Notes: a model not told the origin generated them from the letters alone. A DNA stretch of 48,044 nucleotides from Porticoccus sp. (GCA_002733125.1 NVUM01000011.1:43662-91705), one strand, 5' to 3'. Shown: positions 28,596 to 37,944, numbered from the stretch's first letter. Translations and numbers: made by a program.

Positions 28596-29519
28596 CTAGG
28601 GCAGCCCATCAAACTCTTCACCCTCTTTCACCTCGGGCGGCAACAAATTCTCTCTGGTCATCCGCAGAGCCATAAGCAGGTTTGCCGCCACATAGATAGA
28701 GGAGTAGGTACCGATTACCACACCAACAATGAGTGCGATTGCAAAGTTGTGAATCAGCTCACCGCCGAAAACAAACAGTGCCACCAGCACAAAAATTGTG
28801 GTCAAAGAGGTAAGCAATGTGCGCTGCAACGACTGCGTCAGGGATTCATTAATAACCTCTTTTGCCTCCGCCGTTCGCAACAGGCGAAAATTTTCCCGTA
28901 TTCGGTCAAACACGACAATCGTGTCATTCAGGGAGTAACCGATCACGGCGAGCACCGCCGCCAGCACTGTGAGATCAAACTCCAGGCGGGTGATCGAGAA
29001 AAACCCGAGCGTGATAATCACATCATGAACCAGCGCAACAACAGCACCGATGGAAAATTTGTATTGAAACCGGATGGCCACATAGAGCATCACCACGGCC
29101 AGCGCAGCCAGCATGCCCAGACCGCCATCTTCGCGGAGCTCATCGCCCACCTGGGGGCCCACATAGTCCACCCGGCGCATTTCGATCTCGCTGTCGGTAT
29201 TATTTTTCAGCGCAGCAAACACCTCATCGGACAAGCCGGCTGCCGGCTCACCCTGCAAACGGATCAGCACGTCACTTTCGGAACCGAAGTAGATTACAGT
29301 GGGGTTTTCAAAGCCGCTCTCCGTAAGCTGTGCACGAATCACCGATAAATCGGCTGGTTGTGGATAGCCCACCTCAATCTGGGTACCACCGGTAAAATCT
29401 AGACCCAGCACGATGCCTTTCACCGACAGGGAAACCAGCGAACCCAGCACCAACAAAATGGAGATGATCGCCGCCAACTTCCGCTGGCCCATGAAATCAA
29501 TAACACGTAGCGTCGTCAT
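28596..29519 (-). CDS. secF: protein translocase subunit SecF
   Basis: 307 aa. TM1 (LAAIISILLVLGSLVSLSV), periplasmic start GIVLGLDFTGGTQIEV with the family signature, then five C-terminal TMs including VVALVHDVIITLGFF and GYSLNDTIVVFDRIRENF. With SecD it uses the proton gradient to pull exported proteins. It lies 9 bp after secD. Confidence 0.98.
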   Translation of the reverse strand: MTTLRVIDFMGQRKLAAIISILLVLGSLVSLSVKGIVLGLDFTGGTQIEVGYPQPADLSVIRAQLTESGFENPTVIYFGSESDVLIRLQGEPAAGLSDEVFAALKNNTDSEIEMRRVDYVGPQVGDELREDGGLGMLAALAVVMLYVAIRFQYKFSIGAVVALVHDVIITLGFFSITRLEFDLTVLAAVLAVIGYSLNDTIVVFDRIRENFRLLRTAEAKEVINESLTQSLQRTLLTSLTTIFVLVALFVFGGELIHNFAIALIVGVVIGTYSSIYVAANLLMALRMTRENLLPPEVKEGEEFDGLP

Positions 29520-29528
29520 GGTGAGCTC

Positions 29529-31382
29529 CTAAATCCAGACTTTATTAATGGTACGGCCACCATAGACCAGATTGACCAGCGCTCTGGTACCCAGAATTGC
29601 GGTGAACATCGAGGTCAAAATACCGATCGAGAGGGTAACTGCAAAGCCCTGCACCGGCCCGGAACCAACGGCGTATAGAATCACCGCCACAATCAGGGTC
29701 GTCAGGTTAGCATCCAGTATCGAGACAAAAGCCCGGTCATAGCCGGCATTGATGGCCGACTGGGGTGGCAGGCCGTTGGCCAGTTCCTCCCTGATTCGGG
29801 AAAAAATCAGCACATTGGCGTCCACTGCCATCCCCACCGTCAACACGATACCCGCGATACCCGGCAGGGTCAGGGTTGCACTCAACAATGACATGGCAGC
29901 GACCATAATGACCAGATTGAGAGCGAGTGCCACATTGGCAAAGATGCCGAAAACCCGGTAGTACACCAACATAAAGAGCAATACCATCGCCATACCGATG
30001 GTGACCGATTTAACCCCCAGGGCAATGTTCTCGGCACCCAGCGAAGGACCGATGGTTCTCTCTTCTACAAAATACATGGGTGCCGCCAGACCACCGGCAC
30101 GGAGCAGCAGTGCCAGCTCCGAGGACTCGCGGGGATTATCCAGACCGGTAATACGGAAGGTCTTGCCCAGCGCACTGCGAATGGTGGCCAGGCTGATAAT
30201 TTTCTTTTCAACATAGCGCTCGGACGTCGCAACCTGTTCGCCCTTCTCATTGGTGGTATAGGTCGTGTTGGTCTTGTACTCGATAAACAGCACACCCAGG
30301 CGACGATCAATATTTTTGCGGGAAACCCGGTGCATACGGGCGCCACCATCACTGTCCAGCGTGATATTCACCTGCGGAAAGCCATTTTCATCAAAGGAGG
30401 CTGTCGCGTTCGAGACATGATCGCCAGTTATCACCACCGTGCGTTCCAGCCAGGCATCGGGAAAGCGGGATTTGTCATTCAGAAATTCAAATTTTTCTGC
30501 CGTGACCACGTTCTGTTCTTCGGCCTCAAGACGGAACTCAAGATTGGCTGTCTTGCCGATAATCCGCTTCGCTTCAGCCGTATCCTGAACCCCAGGCAGC
30601 TCCACCATCACCCGGTTGCGACCCTGTCGCTGAACAATGGGCTCGGACACCCCCAGTTCATTCACCCGGTTTCTCAGGGTCACCAGGTTCTGGTTCAGTG
30701 CGTAATCCTCAACTTCCCTGATCGCAGATTCCGACATATTGGAGCGGATAGTGAACAAATCGCCTTCCGTGGTGAGCTGCGCGGTCAGATCGCGGAAGTC
30801 GCGACGGAGAATCTGGTTCGCCTCATCCCGCTCTTCTTCAGTGCGGAACTTGCTGACAATCGTCCCCTCCTCCAGCTTCACCGTGTGGTAGCGCAGTTTC
30901 TGCTCACGCATGGCACCGCGTATCTCCCGAACAGAAGATTCCATCCGCTTGCCAACCGCCTCATCAATATTGACTTCCAGCAGGAAATGCACGCCACCAC
31001 TGAGGTCGAGCCCGAGCTTCATCGGTTGTGCCCCCAGCGCCGCAAGCCACTCCGGGGTAGTGGGTGCGAGGTTGAGCGCCACCACGTAATCGGAACCGAG
31101 CGCCCGCTGAATGACCCTTTTTGCCGGTAACTGCTGATCCCGCTCTTTCAGACGAATGAGGGCGTTTTCACCGGTGCTCTCTGCACCGAAGTACTCGATA
31201 CCTTCAGCCTTGAGAGCCTGCTCCATCTGATCCAGCAACTGCTGATCGACCACGGTCGCACTACTCTGTCCGGAGACCTGTACGGCCGGATCAGGCACAT
31301 ACAGATTGGGAAGGGCATAAACCATTCCCAACAAAATAACAAAGAGGATCAGCAGGTATTTCCATAACGGATAACGGTTCAT
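29529..31382 (-). CDS. secD: protein translocase subunit SecD
   Basis: 617 aa. TM1 (KYLLILFVILLGMVYALPNL), the P1 head with MKLGLDLSGGVHFLLEV, and a C-terminal TM bundle with TLPGIAGIVLTVGMAVDANV and LIFSRIREEL. The length is normal. Upstream, where yajC is expected, is only a 123-bp gap holding a promoter. Confidence 0.98.
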   Translation of the reverse strand: MNRYPLWKYLLILFVILLGMVYALPNLYVPDPAVQVSGQSSATVVDQQLLDQMEQALKAEGIEYFGAESTGENALIRLKERDQQLPAKRVIQRALGSDYVVALNLAPTTPEWLAALGAQPMKLGLDLSGGVHFLLEVNIDEAVGKRMESSVREIRGAMREQKLRYHTVKLEEGTIVSKFRTEEERDEANQILRRDFRDLTAQLTTEGDLFTIRSNMSESAIREVEDYALNQNLVTLRNRVNELGVSEPIVQRQGRNRVMVELPGVQDTAEAKRIIGKTANLEFRLEAEEQNVVTAEKFEFLNDKSRFPDAWLERTVVITGDHVSNATASFDENGFPQVNITLDSDGGARMHRVSRKNIDRRLGVLFIEYKTNTTYTTNEKGEQVATSERYVEKKIISLATIRSALGKTFRITGLDNPRESSELALLLRAGGLAAPMYFVEERTIGPSLGAENIALGVKSVTIGMAMVLLFMLVYYRVFGIFANVALALNLVIMVAAMSLLSATLTLPGIAGIVLTVGMAVDANVLIFSRIREELANGLPPQSAINAGYDRAFVSILDANLTTLIVAVILYAVGSGPVQGFAVTLSIGILTSMFTAILGTRALVNLVYGGRTINKVWI

Positions 31383-31422
31383 ATCACTAGTCTTTTATTG
31401 AGTCCTGATCGAAAGGCTGACC

Positions 31423-31452
31423 ATTATAGGGTGGAAGCAGCGCCCTTGTCAG
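31423..31452 (-). promoter_or_regulatory. sigma70-type promoter of secDF
   Basis: On the minus strand CTGACA, an 18-bp spacer, then a perfect TATAAT (31423-31428), about 40 bp upstream of the secD start. It fills the gap where yajC normally stands and would let secDF be expressed apart from queA-tgt. Confidence 0.7.
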
Positions 31453-31505
31453 AAACGGCGGAAAATATCGAGCACCCCTCACATATTGGGGCAAATGGGC
31501 AAACC

Positions 31506-33682
<2,177 letters not shown>

Positions 33683-33773
33683 ACTTTTTGGAGAGGCTTG
33701 TAAAAGGCCGCAAGGGTAATGGAAATCCACCGCCAGAGCCAGCGTACCCAGCAACCGGAACGACACCGCTCTA

Positions 33774-33801
33774 TTGCTTCTCCGGGGGCCACTGCTATAA
33801 T
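33774..33801 (+). promoter_or_regulatory. promoter of tRNA-Leu
   Basis: TTGCTT, 16-bp spacer, perfect TATAAT (33796-33801), then a GC-rich discriminator (CGCGCCCC) typical of stringently controlled stable-RNA promoters. The tRNA starts 12 nt after the -10 box. Confidence 0.8.
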
Positions 33802-33812
33802 CGCGCCCCTGT

Positions 33813-33899
33813 GCCAGAGTGGTGAAATTGGTAGACACAGGGGATTCAAAATCCCCCGCCCTTAAAAGCGTGCCGGTTCGAGTCCGGCCTCTGGTACCA
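33813..33899 (+). tRNA. tRNA-Leu (anticodon CAA)
   Basis: 87 nt with encoded CCA. Acceptor GCCAGAG pairs with CTCTGGT (closing G-T), anticodon stem GGGGA/TCCCC with loop TTCAAAA giving CAA, a long variable arm as in tRNA-Leu, and T-arm GCCGGTTCGAGTCCGGC. It is the last core gene before the accessory island, and tRNA-Leu genes are common integration sites. Confidence 0.97.
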
Positions 33900-34055
33900 C
33901 TTTAATATCAACACCTTATAAATATCTCACCACACCCCCACTCCAAAGCCATATTTTCAAAAGTAGACGGCTAGAGGTCTTTCTTACTCCTGACACTAAC
34001 GGATGCCTTAAAACATCAGATTTGGCTTAACGCCCTTAGAACAACAACCTCCGTT

Positions 34056-34082
34056 CCGGTTCGACCCCGGCTTCGGGCACCA
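34056..34082 (+). repeat. orphan tRNA 3' end (T-arm, acceptor strand and CCA)
   Basis: CCGGTTCGACCCCGG forms a T-arm and is followed by CTTCGGGCACCA. It matches the 3' 27 nt of the tRNA-Leu 160 bp to the left at 22 positions. No 5' half of a tRNA is present. It looks like the scar of an integration at a tRNA-Leu-type gene, or the end of a decayed tRNA. Confidence 0.55.
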
Positions 34083-34105
34083 TCTAAATTAAATAGGTAT
34101 ACACG

Positions 34106-34139
34106 CTCGATATACTGTTTTTGTATACAGTCTATCGAG
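34106..34139. promoter_or_regulatory. 12-bp inverted repeat, candidate operator
   Basis: CTCGATATACTG (34106-34117) and CAGTCTATCGAG (34128-34139) are inverted with one mismatch around a 10-bp AT-rich centre. The position, 280 bp upstream of the first island gene, suits an operator. No regulator gene is next to it. Confidence 0.35.
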
Positions 34140-34222
34140 ATATTGTTAAATCCCCCTCTCGGTTTATACTCAGTCAATGCGCGTTATCCTGCCACACAGA
34201 AAAAATAACCCAAATAAAACAG
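34133..34222 (+). repeat. diverged direct repeat, left copy
   Basis: Aligns without gaps to 37717-37806 over 90 bp with 56 identities. The best part is 40 of 57, including an 11-of-12 block around CGGTTTATACTC and a shared TTATCC. The copies bracket the whole cassette region and the right one lies in front of hsdM. The similarity is moderate and was found by eye. Confidence 0.4.
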
Positions 34223-34418
34223 AGTGTTGTAGATTCGCGGGAAAAGATAACGAGATCCTATTACTTTAGATAATAGGAAAAACTCGCTTTATTCAGAAGG
34301 GAATCGGATATGTCTCAATTTTCTATTCTGTATCAATTCGTTATCAAATAGGGCCGAATATCAGATTCGGCAAAGCGGGCGTGCGCAATATACAAATATT
34401 ATCTTTTAGAGTTGAACT

Positions 34419-35279
34419 ATGAAGTATGAAAATAGAGTTGTTGCGTTCATAGACATCCTTGGGTTTAAGTCTCTTTTAAACGAGACTATAAGAAAGGATG
34501 GCAGCGACAACAAAGAAAATATTGACGCGTTAATAAAGGCCTATGAAACTATAAAGGATGTCTGGGAGATCAATGAGATATACGATTCGCTCTCAAAGCC
34601 AACATCTAGAAAGGTGTCAATATTCTCTGATTCCATTGTCATTTCATTTGAGGTTGGGGAAGAAAGCCAGGTTTTTTCCACGTTACTTGATATCAAGCAT
34701 CTGATAATGCGCTTAGTCTACCGAAAGATTCTATGCCGAGGTGCAGTCGCAATAGGAAAGTTTATCCATACAGATGAATACCTTTTCGGCCCCGCTTTAG
34801 TTGAAGCGTACACGTTGGAATCAAAAGCTGCTATGTACCCTCGAATAATTCTAGACCGAGATGTTATTGATGTTGCGGCAAGAAACAAGCCATCTCGGCA
34901 CTCGTCCGATGATGAAATGAAATATGTAGAATCTCTTTTAGAGCAAGATTCGGACGGGATGTACTACATAGACTATTTTTTTAAAGCTCGTACTGAATTA
35001 GATGATCCAGAATACGATTTCCCAGAATATATTGAGCTCCTAGGTGACATTATCCGAAAGGGTTTAATGGGCTCCAGTCATCATGGGAAAGCTGATTTAA
35101 GAGTGAAATATTCATGGATGAGAGAGCGCTACAACCGAATGGTAGAGATCGTAACTGATAAGAAATCAGTTTCCGGACTTAATGATTCTGGCCTGAGCGA
35201 AGTCGCTGAATTTTATAAAAACCTAAAGAAAATCAGCCCCAATAAAGATAACAAGGCGTTGCACCGGACAAGCCGGTGA
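34419..35279 (+). CDS. divergent nucleotide-cyclase-fold protein, island cassette gene 1
   Basis: 286 aa, AT-rich. VAFIDILGFKSLL (Asp12) and KVSIFSDSIVISF (Asp71) stand where class III cyclases carry their two metal-binding Asp residues. RGAVAIGKF then GPALVEAYTLESKAAMYPRI follow in the order of the cyclase homology domain. The Asn and Arg of the usual N-x3-R transition-state pair are not visible in that last segment, so catalysis is uncertain. No signal peptide or TM. The last residues (NKALHRTSR) are read from an attC-like hairpin that contains the stop codon, a hallmark of integron cassette genes. It lies one hairpin upstream of a Pycsar pair. I know no function; a second messenger enzyme or a nucleotide-binding partner are options. 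Confidence 0.7.
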   Translation: MKYENRVVAFIDILGFKSLLNETIRKDGSDNKENIDALIKAYETIKDVWEINEIYDSLSKPTSRKVSIFSDSIVISFEVGEESQVFSTLLDIKHLIMRLVYRKILCRGAVAIGKFIHTDEYLFGPALVEAYTLESKAAMYPRIILDRDVIDVAARNKPSRHSSDDEMKYVESLLEQDSDGMYYIDYFFKARTELDDPEYDFPEYIELLGDIIRKGLMGSSHHGKADLRVKYSWMRERYNRMVEIVTDKKSVSGLNDSGLSEVAEFYKNLKKISPNKDNKALHRTSR

Positions 35280-35294
35280 ACGCGGCGTTATGGC
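35247..35294. other. attC-like recombination site A
   Basis: Outer arms ATAAC (35248-35252) and GTTAT (35287-35291). The inner arms are GCGTTGCACCGG and CCGGTGAACGC, complementary except for one unpaired G on the left arm, with a 5-nt loop ACAAG. Paired ends, an inner stem interrupted by an unpaired spacer, and a single extrahelical base on one arm are the defining folded features of integron attC sites. It contains the stop codon of the cyclase-fold gene and ends 15 bp before pycC. Confidence 0.6.
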
Positions 35295-35309
35295 TACTGA
35301 GGGATTTTC

Positions 35310-36260
35310 GTGGCACTGAAAGATTTTTTAAAAGAAATAGATGAAGAAGTCAAAACAGTAAACTCATCTGAATTTGAAGTAGAAATTATCGAAACTAACT
35401 TCGTACCTTCGTTTTCAGATCCGAATATTACATACGACAACCTTGATACAAATAAGAAAAAATGTAAGCGTCTAGAAAGCTGCGTACTTTATGTAGATAT
35501 TCGGGGATCGGCTCAGATAAGTGCTGAAAGGCGGCCTAAGACTCTGGCAAAAATGTATTCTAGTTTTATTCGCAGCATGATTGCGTGTGCCCGTTACTAC
35601 GGTGGGCACGTCAGAAATATCATTGGAGATCGTGTCATGGTGGTTTTTGATAAAGCAAATTGCTTTACCGACGCCGTGAATACAGCAGTTTTAATGAACA
35701 GTGTATGCAAGCATATCCTAAATAAGCAAATTAAATCATTTGAGTTCAGCGCGGGAATAGGCATCGATTATGGAAAAATGCTAATCACTAAGTCTGGCGC
35801 AATAAGGCAAGGTAACGAAAAAGAATTTTATAGAAGCTTGGTGTGGCTTGGAAAGCCAGCAAATGTTGCTTCAAGACTTACGGATTTAGCAAATAAAAAG
35901 GAGTCGTACTCTGTAAGAGGTGTTCGGCAAGGGGTGCACTATCCATTAACGGATGTGTGGTCGTGGACAGATGTACATTTTGAAGTATTCTTGGGCCGAC
36001 TAAAGGAAACTTACTCCCCTAAGTTAATTCATGAAGAGGAGTATTTTAAGTGCTTCTATATCACCGACATGGGCTCATACTATTCAAACAATAGTCCTAT
36101 ACTGATGACCAAAGCCGTCTATGATGGCTATAAGTCTGAAAATCCTGACTCAGAAACTGTCAAAAATGGGTGGTTTTCCAAAAAGACCATTAAGGTTAAC
36201 GATTATGATGGCGATGTGTATGGCGGGGATGTGATTAAAACTGCGGTGGAAAGTATTTAG
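35310..36260 (+). CDS. pycC: Pycsar pyrimidine nucleotide cyclase PycC
   Basis: 316 aa from GTG at 35310 with GAGGGA 5 nt upstream. A class III cyclase domain (about 55-200) with the complete catalytic set: VLYVDIRGSAQIS (Asp63), RNIIGDRVMVVFD (Asp107), and WLGKPANVASRL (Asn185, Arg189). GGH before the second Asp and the FSAGIGIDYGKM strand fit the Pycsar cyclases rather than housekeeping adenylate cyclases. In that family infection triggers cCMP or cUMP synthesis; which nucleotide is made here cannot be told. The C-terminal 110 residues are less conserved. The gene is 2 bp from the effector gene, so the two are one transcription unit. Confidence 0.82.
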   Translation: MALKDFLKEIDEEVKTVNSSEFEVEIIETNFVPSFSDPNITYDNLDTNKKKCKRLESCVLYVDIRGSAQISAERRPKTLAKMYSSFIRSMIACARYYGGHVRNIIGDRVMVVFDKANCFTDAVNTAVLMNSVCKHILNKQIKSFEFSAGIGIDYGKMLITKSGAIRQGNEKEFYRSLVWLGKPANVASRLTDLANKKESYSVRGVRQGVHYPLTDVWSWTDVHFEVFLGRLKETYSPKLIHEEEYFKCFYITDMGSYYSNNSPILMTKAVYDGYKSENPDSETVKNGWFSKKTIKVNDYDGDVYGGDVIKTAVESI

Positions 36261-36262
36261 CT

Positions 36263-36796
36263 ATGAACAAAGATAGAACTGACCTGCTTGAAAATACGTT
36301 AAAACAAATTGTAGATTGGCTAAAGTTCGCAGAAGCCAAAAATGGGGCTCTAGTTGCCTTAGGATGCGCAACAATTTTCGGAGTGCTTAGACTTTACTCG
36401 TCTACATCAATAGAAAGCATCTTCATTACATCCTATGTGACTTCATTTTCAGTATGCGTTGCTGCTGCAATAATTTTATCACTTACATCGTTCATACCAA
36501 GGATAACCCCTCCTTTTTGGATAGAGATGCCAGAAAAAGAGCAAGCAGATAACCCTTTTTTCTTTGGGCATGCATGCAAGTACAGCAAAATAAAGTACCT
36601 TGAGTTATTCAATCGTTATATTGAATCAGATTCGAATAGAGAGTCCAAATTAGAGGTGGCACTTTGCGACCAGATCGTGAATAACTCTAGGATATCGTTT
36701 ATTAAGTACCGAATGTTTAGTGCTGCTGTATATTTATTCTTGGCTGGAGTTCTAACTCCCTTTGGAGCACTTGTTTTGTTTTGGGTGAGGGAATGA
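36263..36796 (+). CDS. pycTM: Pycsar transmembrane effector PycTM
   Basis: 177 aa. An N-terminal helix (LKQIVDWLKFAEAKNGALVA) leads into TM1 (about 27-45) and TM2 (about 53-78). A cytoplasmic part with FFFGHACKYSKIKYLELF and CDQIVNNSRISFIKYRMF precedes a C-terminal TM (about 152-174). This matches the membrane effector family paired with Pycsar cyclases: on binding the cyclic pyrimidine nucleotide it is thought to damage the inner membrane and abort infection. Its position directly after pycC supports the call. A half attC-like site starts 3 bp after the stop. Confidence 0.8.
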   Translation: MNKDRTDLLENTLKQIVDWLKFAEAKNGALVALGCATIFGVLRLYSSTSIESIFITSYVTSFSVCVAAAIILSLTSFIPRITPPFWIEMPEKEQADNPFFFGHACKYSKIKYLELFNRYIESDSNRESKLEVALCDQIVNNSRISFIKYRMFSAAVYLFLAGVLTPFGALVLFWVRE

Positions 36797-36798
36797 GC

Positions 36799-36820
36799 CA
36801 TAACAAAGCGCTGCTACGGA
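36799..36820. other. attC-like left half-site B
   Basis: CATAACAAAGCGCTGCTACGGA agrees with the left arm of site A at 17 of 22 positions, at the same place relative to the preceding stop codon. No matching right arm (GTTAT) is found in the next 100 bp, so the site is truncated or decayed. That would freeze the PycTM and BrnT cassettes together. Confidence 0.4.
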
Positions 36821-36869
36821 AAATTCCACCTCTGTTGCTAAATGAGTAAAAAATGGATAATTTATACTC

Positions 36870-37120
36870 ATGAGCGACTTCGAGTATGATGACGACAAAA
36901 GCCGAGCCAATCTAGAAAAGCATGGAATTGACTTTCTGGATGCTCAGGCTCTGTGGAAGGACCCTAACCTGCTGGAAATCCGGGCTAAATCGGACGATGA
37001 GCCTCGATTTTTGGTCATAGGTCTTATAGGCCAGAAACACTGGTCTGCCGTCATTACTTATAGAAATGGAGCAATTCGGGGCGCTCTCGCATAAGAGAGG
37101 TAGAGCTGTATGAAAGCTAA
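36870..37120 (+). pseudogene. brnT: BrnT-type toxin, frameshifted near its C-terminus
   Basis: FEYDDDKSRANLEKHGIDFL, FLVIGLIGQKHWSAVITYR is the BrnT (RelE-fold ribonuclease) pattern. The frame stops after 74 aa at 37094 (ending AIRGALA). In another frame the expected tail IREVELYES and stop TAA are intact at 37091-37120, overlapping the brnA start. Between the two parts about 4-5 codons of the usual IISARR-type segment are missing. So a deletion of around 10 bp has broken the frame and removed the arginine-rich end. Whether the shortened protein is still toxic is unknown; loss of activity is likely. Confidence 0.65.
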
Positions 37121-37379
37121 AGATTTTGACAAGAAATTTGACCAAGGTAAGAAGGACATCATTGATGATCTTGACTTGTCCACGGCGCGTCGTGCCAACC
37201 AGGAACAGAAGCGCATAAATGTTGATTTTCCCTCATGGGTAGTAGAGTCGTTAGATCGTGAAGCGGCTCGTATTGGCGTTACACGGCAGTCGATCATAAA
37301 GGTCTGGCTGGTTGAGCGTTTGCAAGCTGAAGCTGCTAACAAACCGCTAAATGGTGACGCCGCGGGCAGCGCACATTAG
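37110..37379 (+). CDS. brnA: BrnA-type antitoxin
   Basis: 89 aa. The N-terminal half (LDLSTARRANQEQKRINVDF) contacts the toxin in this family. The C-terminal part (INVDFPSWVVESLDREAARI GVTRQSIIKVWLVERL, read as one helix-turn pair) is a ribbon-helix-helix-like DNA-binding region that usually represses the operon. The start overlaps the old brnT stop, as is normal. The last residues (NKPLNGDAAGSAH) are read from an attC-like hairpin, so the pair forms a cassette. With the toxin broken, the antitoxin may be kept only by chance or for repression. Confidence 0.78.
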   Translation: MKAKDFDKKFDQGKKDIIDDLDLSTARRANQEQKRINVDFPSWVVESLDREAARIGVTRQSIIKVWLVERLQAEAANKPLNGDAAGSAH

Positions 37380-37391
37380 CGGAGCGTTACG
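37336..37391. other. attC-like recombination site C
   Basis: Outer arms TAAC (37337-37340) and GTTA (37386-37389). The inner arms CCGCTAAATGGTG and CACATTAGCGG pair completely if one A and one G on the left arm are left unpaired, and a further CGC/GCG closes the loop. Two extrahelical bases on the same arm are the classic attC signature. It contains the brnA stop codon. It shares TAACAAA with site B. Confidence 0.65.
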
Positions 37392-37944
37392 TTGAAGTTG
37401 TTTCACGGCCTATTATCCACTCGCTTAGCGTACAGTTATTGACAGAACTCCAAGGCAAGCGCCGGTGGCACTTGCCTTTGCGTCGAATAGTCCATTCAGG
37501 CTTGGGGTATGAGATTGCTTTGGGCTGGTGGTACGACCACAGGCCAAACACCTTTTTAATTGTGTCGCCGTATTGGCCGAGCTTTTTCTTAACCAGATAC
37601 GCCAATTGCAAAGGGCAATGTAGTCTCTTGCAGACGGCTTCCCCATCCCTACAAAAAATTCCCCTTATATACTCAAGGGTAGATATTTCAGCATCCGCAG
37701 CTGATTCAAGGCAATATATCGTGAGGTTGCCAAATGCACCGCGCGGCTTATACTCGAGCGACGCTCATTATCCAGACAGTCACCCGGAAAATAATCAGAA
37801 AAACAGCAGGTTACCACCAATACAAGGACATCATCAGGTGCTAAACCGAATTCGGCCAGGTACAAAAGCGCAATGTAAAGCGGTTAATCCTATAACCCCA
37901 CGCAGATCCGGCCAGGCTGGCAAACCATAAAAACAGGACCCCGA
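37392..37944. other. gene-poor stretch before hsdM
   Basis: About 550 bp. A 74-codon frame on the minus strand (37387-37611, MQLAYLVKKKLGQYGDTIKK) and overlapping plus-strand frames exist, but none has a recognisable family or a good ribosome-binding site. It could be the rest of another cassette. The second half carries the right copy of the 90-bp diverged repeat and presumably the hsd promoter. Confidence 0.4.
37717..37806 (+). repeat. diverged direct repeat, right copy, upstream of hsdM
   Basis: Partner of 34133-34222: 56 identities in 90 ungapped positions, with the block CGGCTTATACTC and TTATCC best kept. It ends about 140 bp before the hsdM start, so the repeat may be an old upstream region of hsdM that was split or duplicated when the cassette region came in. 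Confidence 0.4.

Larger units (their letters stand above)
33900..34418. other. gene-free left flank of the defence island
   Basis: About 520 bp without a credible gene. It holds a tRNA-like 3' remnant (34056-34082), an inverted repeat (34106-34139), a 90-bp diverged repeat shared with the hsdM upstream region (34133-34222), and two more hairpins. One is CCTATTA/TAATAGG with outer CGAG/CTCG (34251-34286); the other is GCCGAAT/ATTCGGC (34353-34371). The promoter of the first island gene should lie here. Structured RNA is possible but not shown. Confidence 0.6.

Noticed and set aside
33683-33838. Longer N-terminus of QueA
   Set aside because: The extension overlaps the divergent tRNA-Leu and its promoter and does not match the family; ATG at 33682 gives the normal start.
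34056-34082. A second intact tRNA gene
   Set aside because: Only T-arm and acceptor 3' strand are present; no D-arm, anticodon arm or 5' acceptor strand can be found upstream.
34200-34418. Retron or other reverse-transcriptase system suggested by the hairpin-rich leader
   Set aside because: No reverse-transcriptase gene lies in the island; the downstream gene is a cyclase-fold protein.
37439-37930. 163-codon frame before hsdM
   Set aside because: No ribosome-binding site, unusual composition (Ser/Pro/Arg-rich end), and it runs through the diverged repeat; it looks non-coding.
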